From the NCBI GenBank assembly GCA_019739215.1, contig JAHHDR010000014.1, positions 1 to 64,000 of the forward strand: 64,000 nt of DNA, read 5' to 3'. This document shows, in pieces, positions 1 to 8,523 of the stretch (position 1 is its first letter; every line of letters begins with the position of its first letter). The notes under the pieces were generated by a model. The model was not told the DNA's origin. It ran no database searches and saw nothing but the letters and a program-made list of their open reading frames with translations. This DNA is from Rhizobium sp. (lineage in GTDB: Bacteria; Pseudomonadota; Alphaproteobacteria; Rhizobiales; Rhizobiaceae). Position numbers and translations under genes: made by a program.

Positions 1-211
1 TTCAGCAGCGGGTTGCGCCCTCGCTGCGGGATGATGGTTTCGATACCCGCCGTTACGCGCCGGCCGCCCGGCTTATTCTCCGCTTGCGGCACGACCGCAG
101 CACGCCGTCGCCGAAATGAAACATCAGCGCGACCCATGGCCCCTGTCGCGACAATGTTCGAGCAAGTCTTGCGTGAGAGGCAGGACCGGCGACCGACAGG
201 AGGATGATGCG

Positions 212-646
212 ATGAGAGTTGATGCCGGCACGAGCGTGCGTTTTCCGGTCGAGCGGAACGATGGGTCCGCAGGCACCACGTCCTCGGGCTTTTCGGCGCT
301 TCTGGCGTCGGAGGCGACCCGCAGCAACGCGGAAGCTTCCCCCACCGAGCCCGACTTCAGCGCCATGACCCGGCAGGACCTGTTCGACTGGATGAACGGC
401 GAGATCCGGAACGGTTCGATGTCGCTCGAGGAGAGTTCCGTGTTCCTCGGGATGACGGTGAAGATTTCCGCATCGAACGGGCTGCCCGTGGACATGGCCA
501 CCGATGCGACGCGGATGGATTTCGCCCTCAAGGCCAGAGAGGGAATCGCGTATTGCCTGTCCCACTACGATCCGGAGGGCGCCGAAAGGCTGCAATGGGC
601 GCTCGAAACGATGCAGCAGGCGTCCGGCGGCATCGCTCGCGCCTGA
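212..646 (+). CDS. Hypothetical protein, 144 aa (mirror copy)
   Basis: Mirror copy of the gene at 25943-26377. The ATG at 212 follows an AGGAGG-like ribosome binding site. See the right-arm entry for the description. Confidence 0.6.
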   Translation: MRVDAGTSVRFPVERNDGSAGTTSSGFSALLASEATRSNAEASPTEPDFSAMTRQDLFDWMNGEIRNGSMSLEESSVFLGMTVKISASNGLPVDMATDATRMDFALKAREGIAYCLSHYDPEGAERLQWALETMQQASGGIARA

Positions 647-685
647 ACATGATGCGCGCAGAGACGACGACAGCGCGACAGCAGT

Positions 686-738
686 CGCCCCGGTGTCGCC
701 CCGGCAGAAAGGTCCGCCCTGCCGGGGCGTCCGGGGCG
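686..738. terminator. Long GC hairpin between convergent genes (mirror copy)
   Basis: Mirror of 25851-25903. It lies between the 144-aa hypothetical gene and RTX-C, which converge on it. Confidence 0.6.
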
Positions 739-895
739 CGAGATACACGAAGCCGCGACCGGAAAGCGATACGCATGCCGCACGACAGTGTTGCCGCGCC
801 GGCTTCAATCTCTTGACGCATGACCGGCCCGGATTATTCCCGGCAAGCGCATTCCGACTTCTTCTCAAGCCCCAGACTGCGCTGCCGCCGAAGCC

Positions 896-2071
896 TCAGC
901 CGAACACGAAGTCTCCGGCCTGCAATTCGCCGGTCCCGGTGTTCCTGAGGATGACGACATCCTTGCCGTAGGTGATCCAGATATCGTCGCCCTTCTCCTC
1001 GACGTGATTGGCGACCATGTCGGCGAAGTCGATGGTGCCCTTCAGGCCGCCGATCTGGATCTCGTCGATGCCCGCCTCGAAATCCATGACGGTGTCCCGG
1101 CCCGAACCGGCCTGGAAGTTGAAGACATCGCCACCCTCGCCGCCGAACAGCCGGTCGTTGCCACCAAGGCCGACGAGGAAGTCGACGCCGCCTTCACCGC
1201 GCAGGACGTTTCTTCCGGCATTGCCCTGGACGTGGTTGTCCTGGTCGTTGCCGGTTGCGTCGATATCGGCCTTGCCGACAAGATTGATCTGCTCGACATG
1301 GGCCGCGAGCGTGAAGGACACCGACGCCTTGACGAAATCGAAGCCCTGTCCGAAGTTCTCCGCGATCGTCGCGCCCTCGGCCTTGACGATGTAGCGATCG
1401 GCGCCCATGCCGCCTTCGATCTCGCCGGTGACTTTGCCGGACTTGAAGACGAAGACATCGTCGCCGCCTGCCAGCAGGACATCGCCCTTCATGGTACCGG
1501 CATTGACGATGCGATCGGCGCTGGAACTGCCCTGTATCGCCGCATTCGCACCCTCGACGAGGCCGGTGTTCCTGATCGAGCCCGCGCCACTTTCCGTGGC
1601 GTTGAGCACGATGCCGTACTGACCACCGCTTATGGCTCCCGTATTGACGATATGATTGGAGCCGGTCGCGACGATGCCCACAGCGGCGGCATCAATCGTG
1701 CCGCGATTCGTGATGACCCCATCCGTTCCCGACGCCCGTATGCCTTCGGTGCCAAAGATCTTCCCGTCATTGTCGATGCGGAAGTCGGAGGCGTGAACAT
1801 CGATGGCGCGTGACTGGGAATCGATCTTGCCGCTCTTCTCGACGGTCACGGCGAGGCCCGGCGCATAGGATATCGTCTCGCCGAACTTGATGCCGTATTC
1901 CATCGACCTGATGGTGCCTGCGATCTCCAGCGAGACGCCGCCGAGGCCGGATGCCTGGTAGATGCCCGGCAGAACGCTGTCGATGAGCTTGCCCTTGCCA
2001 AGGACATAGGTGGAATCTTCCAGCCCGGGGCTGAAGGTGGTTGTGCGGTTGCCGATCTTGTAGGTCGCCAT
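896..2071 (-). CDS. RTX-C, secreted beta-solenoid/RTX protein (mirror copy)
   Basis: Mirror copy of RTX-C at 24518-25693; identical 391-residue product. Probably not a second chromosomal copy. Confidence 0.8.
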   Translation of the reverse strand: MATYKIGNRTTTFSPGLEDSTYVLGKGKLIDSVLPGIYQASGLGGVSLEIAGTIRSMEYGIKFGETISYAPGLAVTVEKSGKIDSQSRAIDVHASDFRIDNDGKIFGTEGIRASGTDGVITNRGTIDAAAVGIVATGSNHIVNTGAISGGQYGIVLNATESGAGSIRNTGLVEGANAAIQGSSSADRIVNAGTMKGDVLLAGGDDVFVFKSGKVTGEIEGGMGADRYIVKAEGATIAENFGQGFDFVKASVSFTLAAHVEQINLVGKADIDATGNDQDNHVQGNAGRNVLRGEGGVDFLVGLGGNDRLFGGEGGDVFNFQAGSGRDTVMDFEAGIDEIQIGGLKGTIDFADMVANHVEEKGDDIWITYGKDVVILRNTGTGELQAGDFVFG

Positions 2072-2151
2072 GATATGAGCCTCTTCGAAAATCCTGATGA
2101 TGCCGTTCTCCGTCAGGAACGCTTCAAGATGCAGCCATCTTCAGAGTGTAT

Positions 2152-2168
2152 TTGTTTCAATTGTTTCA
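2152..2168 (-). promoter_or_regulatory. TGAAAC direct-repeat motif (mirror copy)
   Basis: Mirror of the TGAAAC-N3-TGAAAC site at 24421-24437, upstream of RTX-C. Confidence 0.5.
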
Positions 2169-2170
2169 AC

Positions 2171-2207
2171 AAAAATGGCCCGGCGGGGAGGCTCTCCCGC
2201 CGGGCCA
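2171..2207 (-). terminator. Rho-independent terminator of RTX-B (mirror copy)
   Basis: Mirror of 24382-24418: 12-bp GC stem followed by T5 on the minus strand. Confidence 0.75.
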
Positions 2208-2252
2208 GGTGCCGATCCCACAAGATACGGGAATCGGTGCGAAGCGATGTGA

Positions 2253-3527
2253 TCAGGCAGTGAAGTCGGCGGCCGTCAGGTTGGCGATATCGACGTTGCG
2301 CAGGATCATCTCGGTACCGTCGCCCGAAATGATCAGATCGTCGCCGTCCTGCCGGACATGATGGGCAAGCAGGTCGTCGACGCTGGTAATTTCCTTGCCG
2401 GCGAAGTGCACGATACGATCGACGCCGTCGGTGAAGTCGGTGACGATCTCCCGGTCCGCATTTGCGCGGAAATAGAAATCGTCGACACCCGCGCCGCCGG
2501 TCATGACATCCTTGCCGGCACCGCCGAAAAAGTTGTCGGAGCCGCCGTTGCCGACGAGGCGATTGTCGCCCTTGTTGCCGGCGAGATAGTTGTCCATGTC
2601 GTTTCCAGTCAGGCGATGGTTTCCGCTACCGGCGAGGCGCACTTCCTCGAACTCGGCATGGGAGAGAAGCTTGTAGGAGAAGCTCACGGTCAACTGGTCG
2701 TAGCCCTGGCCGACACCCTCGTGAACCTTGTCCCGGCGGTCGTCGAGAAAGTACACGTCGTTGCCATCGCCACCATTGACCGTGCCTTCGCGGATACGGC
2801 CACCACGACCGTCGTAGCGATCGTCCCCATCTTCCAGCCAGACGAAGCCGGTGATGGTTCCGGAATTGCGGATCGTCTCGGATCCATCGCCGCCATAGAT
2901 GGCGTTGATCATGCCGCTCTTTGTGTTGGTGATCTCACCGGCATTGGAGATCGTCGTATTCCAGCCCACCTGGGAGAGGATTTCGATCGATCCAGCGGAG
3001 CCGAATTCAACGACACTGTCCCTGCCGAAGTCCAGCTTGAGGCCATCGACCCGGAACCGAAGTCCCAGTTCCGACGCCATCAATCCGTCATTGTCGAGGC
3101 GGAAATCGCTGATCGAGTGGGTATCGACGGCGCGACCCACCTTCGAGATGATCTCGCCCTCGTTCACCAGATGCGAACCGTTGCCCGCAATGCCGATCGC
3201 GGCTTCATCGCCCTCTATGCGTCCGGCATTGTGGATGTCCAGGCTGTCACCAAAGCTCGCGATCGCCAGTTCCTGGCTCTTGAGGACGCCTGTCTCGCCG
3301 ACAGTGACGGTTGCATCAGTGCCGGATATGTCGAGTGCTCGATCGAGGAAGCCTTTGGCGCTCACACGGCCATCGATGACATAGTCGTTTCCGACGACGC
3401 CGATCATTTCCTTGATGCCGTAGCTGGCGCTGTCAAAATCCGCACCCTTGTAGACGGTGACGGTATTGTTCGACGTGGAGATGTCGAGAGGGTTGGTCCG
3501 GTCGTTCTTGATCGCGATCTTTGCCAT
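2253..3527 (-). CDS. RTX-B, secreted beta-solenoid/RTX protein (mirror copy)
   Basis: Mirror copy of RTX-B at 23062-24336; identical 424-residue product. Confidence 0.8.
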   Translation of the reverse strand: MAKIAIKNDRTNPLDISTSNNTVTVYKGADFDSASYGIKEMIGVVGNDYVIDGRVSAKGFLDRALDISGTDATVTVGETGVLKSQELAIASFGDSLDIHNAGRIEGDEAAIGIAGNGSHLVNEGEIISKVGRAVDTHSISDFRLDNDGLMASELGLRFRVDGLKLDFGRDSVVEFGSAGSIEILSQVGWNTTISNAGEITNTKSGMINAIYGGDGSETIRNSGTITGFVWLEDGDDRYDGRGGRIREGTVNGGDGNDVYFLDDRRDKVHEGVGQGYDQLTVSFSYKLLSHAEFEEVRLAGSGNHRLTGNDMDNYLAGNKGDNRLVGNGGSDNFFGGAGKDVMTGGAGVDDFYFRANADREIVTDFTDGVDRIVHFAGKEITSVDDLLAHHVRQDGDDLIISGDGTEMILRNVDIANLTAADFTA

Positions 3528-3603
3528 GGGGGAGCCTCATTACCTGATGCTCCCAATCTCGCGACGATCTGTTTCAGAAAAACTACAGGTACCACCCTGA
3601 CAC

Positions 3604-3618
3604 GTTTCATTTGTTTCA
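3604..3618 (-). promoter_or_regulatory. TGAAAC direct-repeat motif (mirror copy)
   Basis: Mirror of 22971-22985, upstream of RTX-B. Confidence 0.5.
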
Positions 3619-3701
3619 GGGCGGCGAAATGTCGGCGCTTGGCCCCGGGAAAGGCGAATGGGACTGCCTGTCCCAGCCGTCGCCGGAGAATCCAGTGTGC
3701 G

Positions 3702-4943
3702 TCAGATGATCACGAAGTCATCCGCGCCGAGTTGATCGAGTTGAAGTCCCTTGATGAACAGCGAGTTCTTGCCATACTCGATCAGCACGCCGCCATCGAT
3801 CTGCGTCGCATGATTGTCGAGCAGGTCCTGAACCTCCGACTCCGACTGGACGAAATTCGAGAAGAGCGCGTCAGACCCATCCTCGAAGTCCTTGATCACG
3901 TCGTTGCCATGCTTGGCGTTGAACTCGAAAATGTCGCCGCCGGCGCCGCCGATCATCACGTCATTGCCACGGCCTGAGCCCAGATAATCATCTCCATCCA
4001 TGCCTCGCAGCACGTTGTCACCGTCGTTGCCGTAGATCGCATTGTTGCCGGCGTTGCCAGTGGCCTTGAAATTCCTCTCCCCGATCAACGTGAGGTTCTC
4101 GACATTGTCGCCCAACGTATAGTTGAAGTTCGCGAAGACCTGGTCCAGGCCTTCATCGGCGAACTCCGCGATCGTCGCGCCCTTCTTGTTGAGGATGTAG
4201 GTGTCATTACCCTCGCCGCCGAAGACCGTGCCCTTCATTTTCCCGCCGAGCATTTGGAACGCGTCCTCGCCGGCGCCGAGCATCACATCGCCATCGATCG
4301 TGCCGCCCTTGCGGTTGCTGATCGTGGCGTCGCCGTCGCCATTGACGATCGCGACCGGGCCCTTGATCAGGCCCCTGTTGATCACGGTATAGTCCCCATC
4401 GCCCGTGCTGTTGATCGCAGTATCGCCGCCGCGGATGACGCCGTCGACCTGGTTGATGACGCCGGTATTGTCGGCGAAGGCGTTGACCCCGTAGGTATCG
4501 CCAAGCAGCCTGCCGGCGTTGAGCACCGTCACGTCGCCGGCGACGGCACGGTCGGCGGTGATGGTGCCGCTGTTGTAGACCTTCGTGAAGTCTCCGCCGA
4601 CAATGCCCGAGAGGCTGGCGCTGATCGTCCCCGCATTGTAGATGTCCGTGGCATAGCCGGACGACAGGATGCCGACATTGGTGAAGGGCGCATCCACGAC
4701 CGCGTGTTTGCCGATATGGAGGTCGGTGTCGACGGCTTCGATGCGGATGGCCTGGCCGACGAGGCCGCTGACACTGATATCCCCATTCACCCGGATCGTG
4801 TTGCCGGTGAGGCCGGCGCCGAGGTCGATCGCCTCGGTGCCGTCGGTGGTGATCTTGGCATTCCCGGCAAGGACCCACTCGTCGTTCGCCGTATCGATGT
4901 TCCAGGTGCCGGTGAGATCGTTCTTCTGAATGTGCTTGGCCAT
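3702..4943 (-). CDS. RTX-A, secreted beta-solenoid/RTX protein (mirror copy)
   Basis: Mirror copy of RTX-A at 21646-22887; identical 413-residue product. Confidence 0.8.
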   Translation of the reverse strand: MAKHIQKNDLTGTWNIDTANDEWVLAGNAKITTDGTEAIDLGAGLTGNTIRVNGDISVSGLVGQAIRIEAVDTDLHIGKHAVVDAPFTNVGILSSGYATDIYNAGTISASLSGIVGGDFTKVYNSGTITADRAVAGDVTVLNAGRLLGDTYGVNAFADNTGVINQVDGVIRGGDTAINSTGDGDYTVINRGLIKGPVAIVNGDGDATISNRKGGTIDGDVMLGAGEDAFQMLGGKMKGTVFGGEGNDTYILNKKGATIAEFADEGLDQVFANFNYTLGDNVENLTLIGERNFKATGNAGNNAIYGNDGDNVLRGMDGDDYLGSGRGNDVMIGGAGGDIFEFNAKHGNDVIKDFEDGSDALFSNFVQSESEVQDLLDNHATQIDGGVLIEYGKNSLFIKGLQLDQLGADDFVII

Positions 4944-4958
4944 GTCCGCTGTTCCCGA

Positions 4959-4975
4959 TTGTTTCTTTCGTTTCA
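4959..4975 (-). promoter_or_regulatory. TGAAAC direct-repeat motif, proximal (mirror copy)
   Basis: Mirror of 21614-21630, just upstream of the RTX-A start. Confidence 0.45.
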
Positions 4976-5144
4976 GTCTTGCAACTCAGGACGGCATGGG
5001 GCGGTGAGTTATTCCCCGCGATCCGATACCCTGTTCCGTGCGGAACAACGGGTGCCGAACGGGCAAAACCCGACAAAACAAAGGCTTTGGACCACGCGCG
5101 AAGACTGAGCGCCGGCGGCGGCCCATGGCCGACAGTCATTGCTG

Positions 5145-5161
5145 TTGTTTCAATTGTTTCA
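5145..5161 (-). promoter_or_regulatory. TGAAAC direct-repeat motif, distal (mirror copy)
   Basis: Mirror of 21428-21444, between the metallophosphoesterase gene and RTX-A. Confidence 0.5.
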
Positions 5162-5204
5162 GGCAGCCGCGGTGCGGATCGCGGCGCGCAGGCGCATGGC
5201 GCGA

Positions 5205-5942
5205 TCAGAGCCAGCCGGTGGCCAATCCGTGTGACCAGTCGGGCCGGCCCCTGGATGCGGCAAGCCGCGCCATGGCACCATGGTCATAGGCGACCTGCCG
5301 GAAGGTGGGCACCCATGTGCTGCCGACCCGTTCGAGGATGGCATAGGCGGCCAGCGGCGTGCCCGCCTCGACGCGATGATAATGCGGCGTCACGTCATCA
5401 TAGGCCGGGCAACCGACGCTGCCGGGATTGACGATCAGGCGGCCGTCAGGAAGTGCAACGGCCCGCGGGAGGTGGGAATGGCCGCAGAGGATGAGGGACT
5501 GGGCGATGCCGTCGGCGAGTGCGGCGATCTCCGCAAGCGGCCTGAGATGGACATGGCCTGCGGCAGACACGCCCTCGAGCCAGTAGCGGTTGTCGTCCCG
5601 GGGCGTTGCGTGGCAGAGGAACACCGCTTCGCGCCAGACCAGCGTCGGCGGCAGGGCGCGAAGCCAGTCAAGATGGCCCGGCGTGAGTTCGGCGAGGGCG
5701 TCCGCCTCCCATTCGTGCATCGCGCCGGCGTCGAGTTCGACCAGGTAGCGGTCGTGGTTGCCGCGCACCGAGGGCAGATCGAGCCCGAGCAGGATATCGG
5801 CCGTGCGGCCGGCCTCGAGCGGGCCGCTGAGATGATCGCCGAGATTGACGATGTCGCTGATATCGAGCGCGCGGATGTCTGATAGCACCGCCTCGAGCGC
5901 CGATGCATTGCCGTGGATGTCGGCGATGGCCGCAAAGCGCAT
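5205..5942 (-). CDS. Metallophosphoesterase (mirror copy)
   Basis: Mirror copy of 20647-21384; identical 245-residue product. Confidence 0.8.
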   Translation of the reverse strand: MRFAAIADIHGNASALEAVLSDIRALDISDIVNLGDHLSGPLEAGRTADILLGLDLPSVRGNHDRYLVELDAGAMHEWEADALAELTPGHLDWLRALPPTLVWREAVFLCHATPRDDNRYWLEGVSAAGHVHLRPLAEIAALADGIAQSLILCGHSHLPRAVALPDGRLIVNPGSVGCPAYDDVTPHYHRVEAGTPLAAYAILERVGSTWVPTFRQVAYDHGAMARLAASRGRPDWSHGLATGWL

Positions 5943-6298
5943 CAGCTGCCGCGATAGGTGGAATAGCCGAAGGGCGAGATCAGCAGCGGCACATGGTAGT
6001 GCGCCTGCGGGTCGCCGACGCCGAAGCGGATCGGCACGATGTCGAGGAAGGGCGGATCGGAGAGCTTGTGGCCGTGGAAGCGCAGGTAGGGACCGACATG
6101 GAAGACCAGTTCGTACAGCCCCTTGCGCAGGGCCTCGCCGTCGAGGATCGGCCCGCCGTCGACGCGGCCGTCGGCATTGGTGTGGACGGTGCGGACATAT
6201 TCCCGCACCTCGTCATTGATGCGGAAGACGTCGATCATCACGCCCTTGGCGGGCTGGCCGAGGGCGGTGTCGAGGACATGGGTGGTTAGGCCGGTCAC
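5942..6298 (-). CDS. uraH: 5-hydroxyisourate hydrolase (mirror copy)
   Basis: Mirror copy of 20291-20647; identical 118-residue product with GTG start. Confidence 0.85.
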   Translation of the reverse strand: MTGLTTHVLDTALGQPAKGVMIDVFRINDEVREYVRTVHTNADGRVDGGPILDGEALRKGLYELVFHVGPYLRFHGHKLSDPPFLDIVPIRFGVGDPQAHYHVPLLISPFGYSTYRGS

Positions 6299-6798
6299 TG
6301 GGAGATCTCCGGGATGGCGAAGGGCTGGTCGTAGACGTATTCTTCCAGATTGTTTCCCGGTCCGCTACGATCCACAACGAGAAAATCGCTGACCTCGCCC
6401 AGTGCCATCAACGGATGGTGCCAGGTGTTCGCGCGGTAGTTGATCCCCTGCCGGCCGGTCGCCAGGAAGACCTGCGGGATGCCCGGGGCGCCATCGACAT
6501 CGGCGGCGACCACGACCAGCCAGGGACGGTCCTGCAGCGGATGGAAACTCTGGCTGCCGAGCGGATGGCGCTCCATCATGTCGACGAGATAGGGCAGCGA
6601 CCGTGGCTGGCCGCGGAACAGACTGATGATCAGCGCCGACCCCTCGCCCCGCGCCTCGGGATGGCCGAGCGCGTGGTAGCGCTCGGTGGTGCCGGCATTG
6701 ATCAGCCGCATCGTGGCCGGGTCGGCCTCGACGACATCGCCATAGGGCGCGAAGGCCGCCCTTGTAAGCGGCCGGATCACGAGCGCTTCAGCCGGCAT
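6295..6798 (-). CDS. allA: Ureidoglycolate lyase (mirror copy)
   Basis: Mirror copy of 19791-20294; identical 167-residue product. Confidence 0.85.
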   Translation of the reverse strand: MPAEALVIRPLTRAAFAPYGDVVEADPATMRLINAGTTERYHALGHPEARGEGSALIISLFRGQPRSLPYLVDMMERHPLGSQSFHPLQDRPWLVVVAADVDGAPGIPQVFLATGRQGINYRANTWHHPLMALGEVSDFLVVDRSGPGNNLEEYVYDQPFAIPEISQ

Positions 6799-6807
6799 GA
6801 TCCGACC

Positions 6808-7128
6808 TCACCCCTTCACCCCGCACAGCCGAAGCCGCATCGTGCCGCCATCCGGATGCATCGCATATCTAATATGAGTGACCGGGCCGACGCGGCTCCA
6901 GCCGGCGACGCGCTTGCGGCGGCTTTCCCAGCCGTCCATCCACTTGCCGTTGTCGTCATAGAGATCGGGGTCCCAGCGCGGCGGCTCGTCGGACAGCATG
7001 CGCGACAGCGGCGCGAAGAACGCGTCGGTGGAAAAGAGGCCCTCGGCGCCTAGCCGGGCGGAGGCGAGGCTGACGGTGCCGGCGGCCCAGCCGGGCAGCG
7101 TGTCTGTGTGGTTCATGTCATTATCCAT
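6808..7128 (-). pseudogene. alc: Internally deleted allantoicase (mirror copy)
   Basis: Mirror copy of 19461-19781. Both arms carry the same deletion. Confidence 0.7.
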
Positions 7129-7150
7129 ATAGGGTTCCGTACAGGGCTCC

Positions 7151-7675
7151 TTACAGGCCGCCGGAGGCTTCCAGGGCCTCGAGCCGCAGGCGGGCGATCT
7201 TCTCGACCTCGTGGCAGGCCGCGTCGAATTCGTCCTGGCGGGCGTGGTGGATGCGGTTTTCGAAGGCGTGGAGGATTTCCGCCTTGGTCAGCCCGCGGAC
7301 CGCGATGATGAAGGGAAAGCCGAAACGGGCCTGGTAGCGGGTGTTGAGATCGGTGAAGCGGGCGAATTCGGCCGGCGTCAGCCGGTCGAGCCCGGCGCCC
7401 GCCTGCTCGCTGGCGCTTTCGGCGGTGAGGTCGCCTGCCACCGCGAGCCGGCCGGCGAGATCGGGATGGGCTTTCAGCACCCCGAGGCGCTCGGCATCGC
7501 TGGCGCCACGGAACTCGGCGGCCAGCGCCGCATGCAGACCGGCGGCGTCGAGCGGCGCCGCCAAAGCGCCGCGATCGAAGGCGCGCTCGGCGATCCAGGC
7601 AGAATGCTCGAAGATGCCGCCGAACCGCGCCACGAAATCAGCTCTGTCCCCCGCCCTGTCCCCCGCTCTGTCCAT
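7151..7675 (-). CDS. uraD: OHCU decarboxylase (mirror copy)
   Basis: Mirror copy of 18914-19438; identical 174-residue product. Confidence 0.85.
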   Translation of the reverse strand: MDRAGDRAGDRADFVARFGGIFEHSAWIAERAFDRGALAAPLDAAGLHAALAAEFRGASDAERLGVLKAHPDLAGRLAVAGDLTAESASEQAGAGLDRLTPAEFARFTDLNTRYQARFGFPFIIAVRGLTKAEILHAFENRIHHARQDEFDAACHEVEKIARLRLEALEASGGL

Positions 7676-8523
7676 GTCAGCCCTCCGACCGGTTGGAAAA
7701 CACCGTTTGACGCATTATCAATGATCTAGCGCCGCCGCCGGCCAAAGTCGAGCGCGATCCTGCCGGCCGGGGCCTGTCGCGACCACGCCGCCCGGCAGCG
7801 GTTAATTCCCGCGCCGGAACATGTGGCCACGCACCCGCAAGAATCCGGGATGGCGCGGTTACCTTTCGTTAACGCCCCCGCAGCATTGTTGCACCCACGG
7901 GCGGAAACCGGTGTAGACACCCGGCTTCGTCCGGCAGAGGCCGGACCATCGCCTCCGTAACCGAGCAGGCACGAACCAACGGCTGCCTGGACCACAAAAT
8001 CAGCACGGATTGGGCGGCCCCGACTCGGGGGCCGCTCCTTTCCTGAGCCACCGGATCACCGCCTGCAGGGAGGAGCCCGCACGAGACACCCGATACCGCA
8101 CGCGCGCCGCGCCACCGCCGTGGCATCCGCCGGGCGGACCATGGACCGCTTTCCGCGAATCGGTCATAGCTTGACCTGCGGGACAGAATAGGATCAAAGG
8201 CCGGCTTAAGGGACGGCTCCAAGGCCTTTCCGGGGCAGGCGAGATCGGGGAAATCTATACTTCACACGCACCCAGTAATACGGCCCGGCGAGGCATGCCG
8301 GGATATGGTTCGGGAGTGCGATTCACGACACTGGCAAAATTGCCACAGCCCCGGAAAGTCCGCCTGTTCCTGCACGGTCAGGTAGCCAGATAAAGGCTTG
8401 ACGTACATAGGCAGACCTGTAAAACCATTCATCGACTCAAAAGGGGGAATGCCTCTTCGGTTGAGCGTCGTAAACTAGCCCAGACCCAGGTGACGGGAAC
8501 GGGAGGCAACGTGGAGACTAAAT
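7676..8523. other. Intergenic region upstream of the S-layer-like gene (mirror copy)
   Basis: Mirror of 18066-18913. Apart from the promoter-like element at 8398-8425 and a GC hairpin I see no convincing gene. Confidence 0.6.
8398..8425 (+). promoter_or_regulatory. Putative promoter of the S-layer-like gene (mirror copy)
   Basis: TTGACG, 16 bases, TAAAAC; about 100 bases before the ATG at 8524. Mirror of 18164-18191. Confidence 0.45.
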